A stretch of 64,000 bases of DNA from Pacificispira sp002696645 (GTDB taxonomy: Bacteria; Pseudomonadota; Alphaproteobacteria; UBA8366; Aestuariispiraceae): NCBI RefSeq assembly GCF_048892425.1, contig NZ_JBLZHU010000004.1, forward strand, positions 248,001 to 312,000, written 5' to 3'. Under the pieces are notes generated by a model, which saw only the letters and a list, made by a program, of their open reading frames with translations, made no database searches and had not been told where the DNA came from. Shown piece after piece: positions 24,440 to 32,924 of this stretch. Each line of letters begins with the position of its first letter. The stretch's first letter is position 1. A program made the position numbers and the translations under genes.

Positions 24440-26260
24440 GTGGCAAGAGCAGCAGGTGGCCGGTTTTCCCCGCAAGGACCAGAGCGTCCCAAGGGACGTG
24501 ATATGAAAGTCCTGCGGCGCACCCTTGGATTTCTAAAACCCTACAAAAAACAGGTGTTTTACGCCCTGACCGCCTTGGCAATTACGGCCGGATCGGTTCT
24601 GGCATTAGGTCAAGGCGTGCGTGTGCTGATTGATGGCGGTTTTTCCAGTGGCGACCCAGATGCGTTGAACAAATCGCTTTTGGCGCTTTTGGGCCTGTCC
24701 ATTGTCATGGCGGTTGGCGGTTACTTTCGGTTCTATATGGTCACCTGGCTGGGTGAACGGGTTGTGGCGGACCTGCGCAATGCCGTATTCGACCGCGTAT
24801 TGCGTCTTGACCCTGCCTTTTTTGAGATCACCAAAACGGGGGAGATCCTGTCCCGGCTGACGACAGACACCGCCTTGCTGCAATCCATCATTGGATCCAG
24901 TGCCTCTATGGCCTTGCGCAATGCGCTGATGCTGGTTGGGGGTATTGGCATGATGGTGATCACCAATGCCAAGCTGACCGCGCTGGTCCTGCTGGTCGTG
25001 CCAATCGTCGTGATCCCGATCATGACCATAGGGCGGCGTGTGCGTGTCCTGTCGCGGCACAGTCAGGATCGAATTGCCGATGTCGGTTCCTTTGCCGAAG
25101 AAAATCTGAACGCCATCCGAACGGTTCAGGCCTTCACCCATGAAGGTGTTGACCGTCGCCGCTTTGGCGATGAAGTCCGGAATGCTTTTGATACGGCGAT
25201 CCAGCGCACACAGCTGCGCGGTGTTCTGACGGCTGTTGTGATATTGCTGGTTTTTGCCTCCATCGGCGTCATTCTGTGGGTCGGGGGCAATGATGTGATG
25301 CAGGGCGCGATCACAGGCGGCGAATTGGCAGCCTTTGTCTTTTACGCCACGGTCGTCGCCTTTTCCGTTGGTATTATTTCAGAAGTCTATGGCGAATTAC
25401 AGCGCGCAGCGGGCGCAACGGAACGGTTGGTTGAATTGCTGGAAGCGGAACCGCAGATCAAGCCCCCCGCCAGCCCCATCGCCCTGCCCGAACCACCGCA
25501 AGGGCGGGTCGTATTCGATAATGTGACTTTCAAATACCCGTCTCGTCCAAAATCCGCGGCGCTGAAGAATTTCTCCCTGACCATCGAACCGGGCCAAAGC
25601 GTTGCCCTTGTTGGTCCATCGGGGGCCGGCAAAAGCACCGTCTTCCAACTGCTGCTTCGATTCTATGACCCGCAGGATGGCCATATCCTGCTGGACGGTG
25701 TGGATTTGTCCCAGACTGACCCTCAGGCGCTGCGTCAGCGCATGGCGCTGGTACCACAGGACCCTGTGATCTTTGGCACATCGGGCAGGGAAAACATTCG
25801 CTATGGCCGCCCAGAAGCCGGGGATGATGACGTGATGCAGGCCGCCCGAGATGCCGCCGCCCATGACTTTATCACCGCCCTGCCCGAAGGGTATGACACA
25901 TTTCTGGGGGAAAAGGGATTGCGACTGTCCGGCGGCCAGAAGCAACGCGTCTCCATCGCCCGTGCGGTATTGCGCAATCCGTCGGTCTTATTGCTGGACG
26001 AGGCAACCAGTGCCCTGGATTCTGAGAATGAGCGCCAGGTCCAGACCGGATTGGAGCGTTTGATGCAGGGCCGCACGACACTGATCATCGCCCATCGACT
26101 GGCGACCGTTATCAATGCGGACCGGATCGCGGTTATTGAAGAGGGGCGCATCGTTGCAACAGGCACCCATGACGAGCTGATGACCACCAGCCCCCTGTAT
26201 AAGCATCTGGCGGAACTGCAGTTTGCCAAACCAATCCTGGCGGGCAAGGAAGATGCTTGA
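24440..26260 (+). CDS. ABC exporter, fused membrane and ATPase domains
   Basis: A 606-residue half-transporter of the MsbA/lipid-A-exporter-like type. Six helices lie at about residues 35-320, followed by the nucleotide-binding domain with Walker A GPSGAGKST, Q-loop VPQDPVIFG, signature RLSGGQKQR, Walker B VLLLDEATSALD and H-loop AHRLATV. It would act as a homodimer exporting a lipid, peptide or drug. The start is a GTG at 24440 with AGGTTG upstream. An ATG at 24503 (MKVLRRTLGFLKPYKK) with AAGGGACG is an alternative; the N-terminal extension with RPKGRD is common in alphaproteobacterial members. Confidence 0.93.
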   Translation: MARAAGGRFSPQGPERPKGRDMKVLRRTLGFLKPYKKQVFYALTALAITAGSVLALGQGVRVLIDGGFSSGDPDALNKSLLALLGLSIVMAVGGYFRFYMVTWLGERVVADLRNAVFDRVLRLDPAFFEITKTGEILSRLTTDTALLQSIIGSSASMALRNALMLVGGIGMMVITNAKLTALVLLVVPIVVIPIMTIGRRVRVLSRHSQDRIADVGSFAEENLNAIRTVQAFTHEGVDRRRFGDEVRNAFDTAIQRTQLRGVLTAVVILLVFASIGVILWVGGNDVMQGAITGGELAAFVFYATVVAFSVGIISEVYGELQRAAGATERLVELLEAEPQIKPPASPIALPEPPQGRVVFDNVTFKYPSRPKSAALKNFSLTIEPGQSVALVGPSGAGKSTVFQLLLRFYDPQDGHILLDGVDLSQTDPQALRQRMALVPQDPVIFGTSGRENIRYGRPEAGDDDVMQAARDAAAHDFITALPEGYDTFLGEKGLRLSGGQKQRVSIARAVLRNPSVLLLDEATSALDSENERQVQTGLERLMQGRTTLIIAHRLATVINADRIAVIEEGRIVATGTHDELMTTSPLYKHLAELQFAKPILAGKEDA

Positions 26261-26337
26261 TTTCTGAAGTCCCGACAGGCTGAATTGCGACCACGCCGAT
26301 TTACCCATTGCATGAACCGCCGGAAGAGGCCGCCATT

Positions 26338-27387
26338 ATGAACATGTCCAATCTTGATCGTCTTCGCCAGAAATACCGGTCCGACTCCGCAGAAGCCTTT
26401 CATGATCCGGATTTCAAGAAAGTGGCCGCTACGATCTTTGATGATGCGGGTACGCGCCAGGCACCATTTGCCGGAGTCTCCACTTTTCTGGATGCGCCCT
26501 GGCATGAAGTTAATCCGAAATCACCGGATTTTGGGGATCTGCAAGTCGCCATGGTCGGCGTGCCGATGGATCTGGGTGTCACCAACCGCCCAGGCGCGCG
26601 ATTCGGTCCCCGCGCCGTGCGCACGATTGAGCGGATCGGCCCCTATAACCACGTCCTGAAATGTGCGCCCGTATCGGAATTGCGGGTTGCGGATATCGGC
26701 GACGTGCCGTTCCGAAGCCGCTTCAGCCTGAATTCCTGTCACGAGGATATCGAAGACTATCTGGCAAAAATTGTTGCCGCTGGGGTTATTCCCCTGTCTA
26801 TCGGCGGCGACCATTCCGTAACACTGCCGATCATGAAAGCCATCGGCAAGGATGCCCCAATCGGGATGATCCATTTCGATGCCCATTGCGATACCGGCGG
26901 TGAATTCGACAATTCTAAATTCCATCACGGTGGCCCGTTTAGGGAGGCTGTGCTGGAAGGGGTGCTGGATCCGGAACGCTGCATTCAGATCGGAATCCGG
27001 GGACCGGCTGAGTATCTGTGGGAGTTTTCGGTCGATTCCGGGATGACCGTGATCCATGCCGAAGATGTCGCCGAGATGGGCCCCGCCGCCGTGATCAAGA
27101 AAGCACGGGACGTAGTCGGGGATGGCCCGATCTATGTCACCTTTGACGTCGATTGTCTGGACCCGGCCTTCGCACCCGGGACTGGCACACCGGAAATCGG
27201 GGGCGTGACCAGCCGGGAAGCGATGACCATGCTGCGCGGGCTGGCCGGATTGAATATCATCGGTGGCGATGTGGTCGAGGTCGCCCCGCAATATGACAGC
27301 ACCACCAACACCGCCCAGGTCGGTGCCCAAATTCTGTTCGAGATCTTATGCCTGATGCGCTTTAGCCTTGCCCTTTCAGGCAAATAG
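26338..27387 (+). CDS. speB: Agmatinase-family ureohydrolase
   Basis: Mn2+-dependent ureohydrolase, 349 residues from the ATG at 26338 (MNMSNLDRLRQKY). Metal-binding motifs are GGDHSVT, HFDAHCDT and TFDVDCLDPAFAPGTGTPE. It would release urea from agmatine (making putrescine) or from a related guanidino acid such as guanidinobutyrate. The N-terminal extension of about 60 residues before the core (DLQVAMVGVPMDLGVTNRPGARFGP) is longer than in E. coli SpeB and is seen in several alphaproteobacterial homologues. Monocistronic as far as visible. Substrate choice between agmatine and guanidinobutyrate is open. Confidence 0.88.
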   Translation: MNMSNLDRLRQKYRSDSAEAFHDPDFKKVAATIFDDAGTRQAPFAGVSTFLDAPWHEVNPKSPDFGDLQVAMVGVPMDLGVTNRPGARFGPRAVRTIERIGPYNHVLKCAPVSELRVADIGDVPFRSRFSLNSCHEDIEDYLAKIVAAGVIPLSIGGDHSVTLPIMKAIGKDAPIGMIHFDAHCDTGGEFDNSKFHHGGPFREAVLEGVLDPERCIQIGIRGPAEYLWEFSVDSGMTVIHAEDVAEMGPAAVIKKARDVVGDGPIYVTFDVDCLDPAFAPGTGTPEIGGVTSREAMTMLRGLAGLNIIGGDVVEVAPQYDSTTNTAQVGAQILFEILCLMRFSLALSGK

Positions 27388-27508
27388 GATCAGCACAGGC
27401 AAGCTGACCCCTAAAATCTCTCTCCCTCTTTAGATTGCGGCCACCAGAGCGTGTTCGCGATCTATTCCCGGCTGTATTTTCTGTACTATCCAAAACATAT
27501 CAAAAAAT

Positions 27509-27564
27509 TATAATGCAACCGTCATGACTCTACTTTAAAATGTTGTATCCATCAAAAACAACAT
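27509..27564 (+). promoter_or_regulatory. Candidate promoter and inverted repeat before orphan gene
   Basis: A TATAAT at 27509-27514 lies in an AT-rich stretch, with no clear -35. Further on, ATGTTGT (27540-27546) pairs perfectly with ACAACAT (27558-27564). The repeat ends just before the AGGGAGG ribosome site of the next gene, so it could act as an operator or as an mRNA hairpin. Confidence 0.4.
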
Positions 27565-27579
27565 AACAGGGAGGTTCTG

Positions 27580-28335
27580 ATGCCAGTCAACGTCGAAATC
27601 GATGGAAATGAAGCCTATGATCAACTGATGAAGGATCTTTCGACTCTATTTTCCAACACGAAAGAGCCAAAAACACTCCAAACCAGCATCTACAATCGTA
27701 CCAGCAACTTTGAAATTCACCCCTATTGGACCTGTTTGGGATCGACAAAATGTTTTGTTGTTCCAAATTTCCCCCAGGACATGGACATTTCCCTCAACCC
27801 ACCAAATCCTGAGATACCCCAGAATGGTGAGGTTGAAGTCTGCGCCTATGAAGGCTCGACCCGCATTGTAACGGGGAATGCTTTCTTCATTGAAATCAAT
27901 GATGGCAGCGACGACGCCCTGGCTCGGGAATTGATGCTGTTTGAAATCTATGCACTGGTTTCAAAGAATGAAGGGGGAGATACGATCTTCGCAAAAGCCA
28001 CGCCCGTCTATGGGAGTTTGCTCAACATGCCCGGTATCCAGCCATTATGGGAACCCTTCCAGAAGTATCCGCCAAACATTCCCAAGGGCTGGTTAACCTC
28101 TTATGCCTCTTTCATGCTGCAGCAAGGTCAGCGACAAGGACGGCTGGAGAGCTTTGTAAGCAGTTGTTACGACACATTGGACCCCAGCTTGTCGGCCATC
28201 AGCAATGCCGACACATCCGGCGGGCAACGCTTCAACATTGCGGCAGAAATGTCGGGTAAAAATCAGTGTATTGTCGATGTCTATATCTGGGATGGCACCA
28301 GCCCAACGCCGCCACGCCCGATCGTACCGGATTAA
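27580..28335 (+). CDS. Unrecognised soluble protein
   Basis: A 251-residue protein with an excellent start: ATG after AGGGAGGTTCTG. No signal peptide, membrane helix or known catalytic motif is apparent. The first half alternates polar and hydrophobic residues (SIYNRTSNFEIHPYWTCLG, then GEVEVCAYEGSTRIVTGNAF), suggesting a beta-sandwich-like fold. Cysteines are few and scattered. The C-terminus ends in a Pro-rich tail (TSPTPPRPIVPD). It is flanked by agmatinase and a convergent ketopantoate-reductase-like gene and appears to be an isolated gene. Function unknown. Confidence 0.8.
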   Translation: MPVNVEIDGNEAYDQLMKDLSTLFSNTKEPKTLQTSIYNRTSNFEIHPYWTCLGSTKCFVVPNFPQDMDISLNPPNPEIPQNGEVEVCAYEGSTRIVTGNAFFIEINDGSDDALARELMLFEIYALVSKNEGGDTIFAKATPVYGSLLNMPGIQPLWEPFQKYPPNIPKGWLTSYASFMLQQGQRQGRLESFVSSCYDTLDPSLSAISNADTSGGQRFNIAAEMSGKNQCIVDVYIWDGTSPTPPRPIVPD

Positions 28336-28338
28336 CGG

Positions 28339-29361
28339 TCATCGCTTGAAGATTAAGGATTCCAGGGCTTCGTTATGCTGGTATAGGCCCAGCACGGAGC
28401 CCTGCATCCGCACCAGGGCGGCAACGGCATCCAGGGTTGGGGTCGGGATGTCCAGCTTGCGCGCCAGTTCCAGAACCGTTGACGTCAGGGCGTCCAACTC
28501 CATGGGGCGCCCTTTCTCTACATCCTGCCGGGTGGAAGGCTTGTGCCCGATGATTTCCGTCCCGCCTTCAATCCGGCGCTCGACATCAACGGCAAAGCGC
28601 GCGCCGACAGCTTCCCCCACCGCCTTGCATTCCAGCATCATGCGACGCACGACGTCGGTACAGGCTGCATTTGCCCCGATCTGATCCAGGCTGGCCCCGG
28701 TCAGGGCGGAAACCGGATTAAACGAACAATTGCCCCATAGCTTTATCCAAAGCTCATCGCGCAAGCGCCCTTTGCGGGGGGCCTTCAATCCGCCCTTGAT
28801 AAACAGGTTGGACAAGCGTTCCAGCCTTTCCGACTGGCTGCCATCGGGCTCGCCCAAGGAAAACCGATTGCCATATTTATGCTCTATCACGCCGGGTTCC
28901 GGCACATCCGCAGCCGGATACACGACACAGCCAATGGCGCGTTGCGGCCCGAATGCTTTCCATTGGGCAGCCCCCGGATCGACTGTCTCAAGCGGATTGT
29001 CATCCAAAACGGTCCCGGTATCCGCCTTATAGAAATACCACCAGGGAAGCCCGTTCACGGCAGGCACAATTGCCGTTTCCGGCCCCAGCAAGGGCGTGAA
29101 CTGATCCACGATCGCCGGGACGGAATGGGCCTTTAACGTCACGATGACATAATCCTGCTGACCCAAATCAGCGGGATTATCGCTGGCTTTGATTTTATAG
29201 GTCGTCTCCTGACCATCCTTGCGCAGGATCATTCCCTTGTCCTGGATCGCCGCCAGATGTGGGCCGCGCGCGACCAGGGACACATCCGCCCCGGCCTCGC
29301 TTAAAGCCGCGGCCATCAATCCACCGATCGCGCCGGCACCATAGATACAAACCTTGGTCAT
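28339..29361 (-). CDS. Ketopantoate reductase-like dehydrogenase
   Basis: A 340-residue NAD(P)H-dependent reductase of the ApbA/PanE family. The N-terminal Rossmann motif is GAGAIGGLMAAAL. The second domain includes KLWGNCSFNPVSALTG, the conserved Lys/Asn region of ketopantoate reductases. True PanE makes pantoate for CoA synthesis, but many paralogues reduce other 2-oxo acids. It starts within the stop of the preceding acyl-CoA ligase gene (TAATG, 1-base overlap), so the two are translationally coupled and likely share a pathway. This argues against a housekeeping pantothenate role. Confidence 0.85.
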   Translation of the reverse strand: MTKVCIYGAGAIGGLMAAALSEAGADVSLVARGPHLAAIQDKGMILRKDGQETTYKIKASDNPADLGQQDYVIVTLKAHSVPAIVDQFTPLLGPETAIVPAVNGLPWWYFYKADTGTVLDDNPLETVDPGAAQWKAFGPQRAIGCVVYPAADVPEPGVIEHKYGNRFSLGEPDGSQSERLERLSNLFIKGGLKAPRKGRLRDELWIKLWGNCSFNPVSALTGASLDQIGANAACTDVVRRMMLECKAVGEAVGARFAVDVERRIEGGTEIIGHKPSTRQDVEKGRPMELDALTSTVLELARKLDIPTPTLDAVAALVRMQGSVLGLYQHNEALESLIFKR

Positions 29362-30875
29362 TATGCCTCTCCCAGGCCCAGTTTTTTTGCCAGGCCGATG
29401 CGCTGCATCTTACCGGTCGCGCCCTTAGGAATTTCGTCCAGGAAAACAAACTTCTTCGGGATTTTGAAGGGGGCCAGAAGATCAGCGGCATATTCTTTCA
29501 AATCCTTTTCCGTCACTGTGGCCCCTTCCACCAGAACGACGGCAGCGGCGACTTCCTCGCCCAGCATTTTGTGGGGCATGGCGAAGGTCACGATCTGTTG
29601 GATTCCAGGATGTTCCATAAAGACGTCATCGACTTCCAGGGGCGATACTTTCTCTCCCCCGCGATTGATGATCTCCTTTATCCGCCCGGTGATCTTCAGA
29701 TAACCCTCATCATCCAGATAGCCTTGATCCCCGGTGCGGAACCAGCCATCGGTGAAGCTTTCCGCATTCGCCTTTTCATTATTCTCATAGCCGGGCGTGA
29801 CATTGGCACCGCGAATACAAACTTCGCCCACCGTGCCGGCAGGCTGTTTCTTTCCACCCATGTCCAGTATGCAGATTTCCGGCCCGGCTGGCAGACCAAC
29901 GAAACCCGGCTTCTGCTTGCCCGGTGGCAGCGGGTTAGAGGCCATCTGATGCGTCGCCTCTGTCATGCCATAGGCTTCGATAACCGGGCAGCCAAAGGTT
30001 TCCACCAATTCATTGAAAACGGCCGGTGGCAGGGACGCAGAAGACGACCGCACAAAGCGGAACTTCACCTGGGACAAGGCCTCTGGATTGCGCTTCGCCC
30101 GCAGCAAAATGGTCTGATGCATGGTTGGAACGCCTGAATACCAGGTCGGCTTTTCAGCAACCGCAAGGTCGAAAAACTTCAGGGCGTTAAAGCCTGGCGT
30201 ACAGCAGACAGACGCCCCAGCCTTGATGGAAGACAGGACCACCGCGATCAGGCCATGGATATGAAACAAGGGCATAATATTCAGGCAATGATCCGCCGGT
30301 GTCAGGGCCAAAGTGCTGGCGATATTGCTGGCGGAAGCGAAAAGGTTGGCCTGGGTCAAAGGCACGACTTTCGGGCGCGACGTCGTGCCCGATGTGTGCA
30401 GTACCAGGGCTTCATCCCCCGGACCTGGCGCGGTGTCATCGGCCTCTTCCGCCCACAGGGTGAAGGCACCGGCAGGATCCTCTGGCCCCACCAAAGCCTC
30501 AGCGACAGGAATATTCAGCGATCCAGCCGCAGCCCGGACTGGATTGTCACTATCCTGGGCAACGATCACCAGTTTTGGCTTCAAATCTTCCAGATAAAAG
30601 GCATATTCAGACTCTTTATATGCGGGATTAAGGGGCGCCGCAGACAGGCCAGAGGCAACCGCAAAGAAGGCACTGGCCATTTCCGGTCCATTGGGCAATA
30701 CGATGGCAACCCGATCCCCTGGCCCGATATCGCGCGCCGCCAATTGCCGACGGATGCGCGCGCAATGCTGTCGCAAGGCCCTAAAGGTCATATCAGTGCG
30801 CCCCGGTGCTGCCAGCGCCGCCGCATCGTCCGCCCCCTGCCCCAATAAATCAAATACCCGCCCTGTCACATCCAT
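29361..30875 (-). CDS. Acyl-CoA ligase, oxalyl-CoA synthetase-like
   Basis: AMP-forming acyl-CoA ligase of 504 residues. Core motifs are LHTSGTTSRPKVVPLT (P-loop), YGMTEATHQMASNPLP, GRIKEIINRGGEKVSP and PKGATGKMQR with the catalytic Lys. The combination FHIHGLI, PTWYSGVPTMHQ and MTEATHQMASNPLPPGKQKPG closely resembles the AAE3/Pcs60 oxalate-CoA ligases as I recall them. The ATG at 30875 (MDVTGRVF) has a strong AGGGAGGAAG site. It is divergent from the tctCBA carboxylate transporter, so import and activation of a di- or tricarboxylate is a reasonable inference. Malonate or another short acid is an alternative substrate. Confidence 0.85.
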   Translation of the reverse strand: MDVTGRVFDLLGQGADDAAALAAPGRTDMTFRALRQHCARIRRQLAARDIGPGDRVAIVLPNGPEMASAFFAVASGLSAAPLNPAYKESEYAFYLEDLKPKLVIVAQDSDNPVRAAAGSLNIPVAEALVGPEDPAGAFTLWAEEADDTAPGPGDEALVLHTSGTTSRPKVVPLTQANLFASASNIASTLALTPADHCLNIMPLFHIHGLIAVVLSSIKAGASVCCTPGFNALKFFDLAVAEKPTWYSGVPTMHQTILLRAKRNPEALSQVKFRFVRSSSASLPPAVFNELVETFGCPVIEAYGMTEATHQMASNPLPPGKQKPGFVGLPAGPEICILDMGGKKQPAGTVGEVCIRGANVTPGYENNEKANAESFTDGWFRTGDQGYLDDEGYLKITGRIKEIINRGGEKVSPLEVDDVFMEHPGIQQIVTFAMPHKMLGEEVAAAVVLVEGATVTEKDLKEYAADLLAPFKIPKKFVFLDEIPKGATGKMQRIGLAKKLGLGEA

Positions 30876-31321
30876 CTGTTCTTCCTCCCTTGATCGATTG
30901 TTTCGATCTGTCTCGTTTGATCCTGTTGTTATGGTCCCGTGGCAGAGATCAGGCAACAGTCCTGCGACCGGATGTCAGTATAGAAAAAGGCATCGCTCCC
31001 TCAAGCCAACCGCATACTGAAAGAAACCGGGCAGAGGATTGAAAATCAAGTGAAAAAACTCAACCATGAATAACCATACGAAATTAATGGAAATAATAAA
31101 ACGATATTTAATAATTTTATTTCGTAGACTCATGTTAATTTGTATGTAAATTACGTTTCATGTTTATACCCCTATCGACTCCAATGTCTGGTGATTAATC
31201 CCATTCATTCCAGGAATTCATCACAACGATAGCGGCATGGCATCAGGGTAGACCAAAAATTGGCACCCGATCCAACACCGGATACGCCGGTTCGGATTGT
31301 TTGATTGAAACGGAGGAAACC
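30876..31321. promoter_or_regulatory. Divergent control region for acyl-CoA ligase and tctCBA
   Basis: A 446-bp region, AT-rich in its middle. TACGAAAT (31077-31084) and ATTTCGTA (31119-31126) form a perfect 8-bp inverted repeat 34 bases apart. A possible plus-strand promoter is TTGTAT (31140-31145), 18 bases, TTATAC (31164-31169), leaving a leader of roughly 150 nt before tctC. No open frame here looks coding. Confidence 0.4.
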
Positions 31322-32299
31322 ATGAACAAGCACATGCGTTCATTTCTGAACACGGCCGGGGCTTTAGCACTTTCATTTTCCGTCGTCACGGGACCAGCCC
31401 TTGCCTTTGAGCCGGACAAACCTGTGGAATTTGTAATTATGGCCGGACAGGGCGGTGGGGCCGACAAGATGGCCCGCTTGATCCAATCCATTATTGAAAA
31501 GGAAAATCTGGCATCGCGCCCGCTGATACCGGTAAACAAGCCCGGCGGATCCGGTGCGGAAGCCTTAACCTATATGAACAGCGTATCGGACCCGGACCAT
31601 ACGGTCATGGTGACACTGAATTCCTTTTTCACGACCCCATTGCGGCAACCGGGCCTGGGCGTCGATATCATGAAATTCGCGCCGGTTGGTCGCATGGCGG
31701 AAGACACATTCCTGCTATGGGTTCACAAGGATGAAGGTATCAAAACCTTCGAAGAGTTTGTTACCGCTGCCAAAGACCGCGGTCGTGGATGGGTGATGGG
31801 CGGCACCGGCAAGGCCGCAGAAGATGAAATCATCACAGACTATCTGAACAACAATTACGATCTTCAGATCAAATATGTCCCCTATAAGGGTGGCGGAGAG
31901 GTTGCCAAGCAACTGGCCGGTCGTCAGATCACGTCTTCGGTAAACAACCCGTCCGAGGCATTGGGCTTCTATCAATCAGGGGATTTGATTCCGCTGGTTG
32001 CGTTCACAGCGGAACGATTGCCCCTGTTCCCGGAGGTCCCAACGCTGAAAGAAGTAGGCGGAGATTTTGTCTATACGATGCAACGCGCAGTCGTTGGGCC
32101 GCCGGGAATGTCCAAAGAAGCCCTGGCCTATTACACGGAGCTGTTCAAGAAGGCCTATGATACGGCTGACTGGCAGACCTATAAGACCAAGCAATCGCTG
32201 ATGGGCAGTTTCATGGCCGGTGATGACCTGAGTAAATATTGGTCAGAACAGCTGGTGCGGCATGAAGCGATCCTGAAGGCTTCCGGCGCCATAAAATAA
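31322..32299 (+). CDS. tctC: Tripartite tricarboxylate transporter, periplasmic binding protein
   Basis: A 325-residue TctC/Bug-family solute receptor. A signal peptide covers about residues 1-28, with cleavage after PALA. The mature part starts FEPDKPVEFVIMAGQGGGADKMAR, the usual beginning of TTT receptors with its Gly-rich ligand loop. PVNKPGGSGAEA and AGRQITSSVNNPSEAL are the further ligand-binding segments. The ATG at 31322 has GGAGGAAACC. First gene of tctCBA. The substrate is a carboxylate of unknown identity; the divergent oxalyl-CoA-ligase-like gene is a hint. Confidence 0.93.
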   Translation: MNKHMRSFLNTAGALALSFSVVTGPALAFEPDKPVEFVIMAGQGGGADKMARLIQSIIEKENLASRPLIPVNKPGGSGAEALTYMNSVSDPDHTVMVTLNSFFTTPLRQPGLGVDIMKFAPVGRMAEDTFLLWVHKDEGIKTFEEFVTAAKDRGRGWVMGGTGKAAEDEIITDYLNNNYDLQIKYVPYKGGGEVAKQLAGRQITSSVNNPSEALGFYQSGDLIPLVAFTAERLPLFPEVPTLKEVGGDFVYTMQRAVVGPPGMSKEALAYYTELFKKAYDTADWQTYKTKQSLMGSFMAGDDLSKYWSEQLVRHEAILKASGAIK

Positions 32300-32342
32300 T
32301 CCAACACACATCACCGTTAAACTGAGAGAGGAGCGCCAGGTT

Positions 32343-32873
32343 ATGAGGCGAGCTGAAATCGTGACGGCCTTTTTCCTGGGGCTGCTCTCTCTGTATTTTA
32401 TGTGGAAAAGTGGGGAAGGACCGGGTTGGGACCCGGATGTCGCCCGGTTTGACAATATCGGCCTGATCCTGGACGAGGGACCGGGCAGTGGCTTCTGGCC
32501 CTTCTGGCTGTCCCTGATCATGTTGCTATGTTCGATCTGGATCGGGATTAACTGGTATCTGCGCAAATCCCCCCCGTCTCAATCCGAAGAACCCTTCCTG
32601 GACCATCACGCGAAGCGCACATTTCTGCTGGTTGGAGGTGGCTTGCTGGGATTCCTGATCCTGATTGGCATTATCGGATTCTACGGGGCAATCTTTGTTT
32701 TCATGATCTATTTCATCGGGGGATTGGGGCGGCATCGCCTGATTCCAACGCTGATCATTTCCACCGCGATTCCGGTCTTCAGCTTCTTCTTCTTTGATAT
32801 CGCGATGCGTATCGTGCTGCCAAAGGGATACCTGGAACCCTTGTTCCTGCCGCTATACGACCTGTTCCTGTAA
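32343..32873 (+). CDS. tctB: Tripartite tricarboxylate transporter, small membrane subunit
   Basis: A 176-residue TctB protein with four predicted helices (around residues 5-22, 47-68, 91-115 and 130-150). The family pattern of a GSGFWPFWLSLIM stretch before helix 2 is present. Start ATG has GAGAGGAG upstream. It sits between tctC (43 bp) and tctA (51 bp). Confidence 0.9.
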   Translation: MRRAEIVTAFFLGLLSLYFMWKSGEGPGWDPDVARFDNIGLILDEGPGSGFWPFWLSLIMLLCSIWIGINWYLRKSPPSQSEEPFLDHHAKRTFLLVGGGLLGFLILIGIIGFYGAIFVFMIYFIGGLGRHRLIPTLIISTAIPVFSFFFFDIAMRIVLPKGYLEPLFLPLYDLFL

Positions 32874-32924
32874 TACCGTTGATCCCGGCGACCGATTTGA
32901 TTCACCCGGATTGGAGACTGCATC

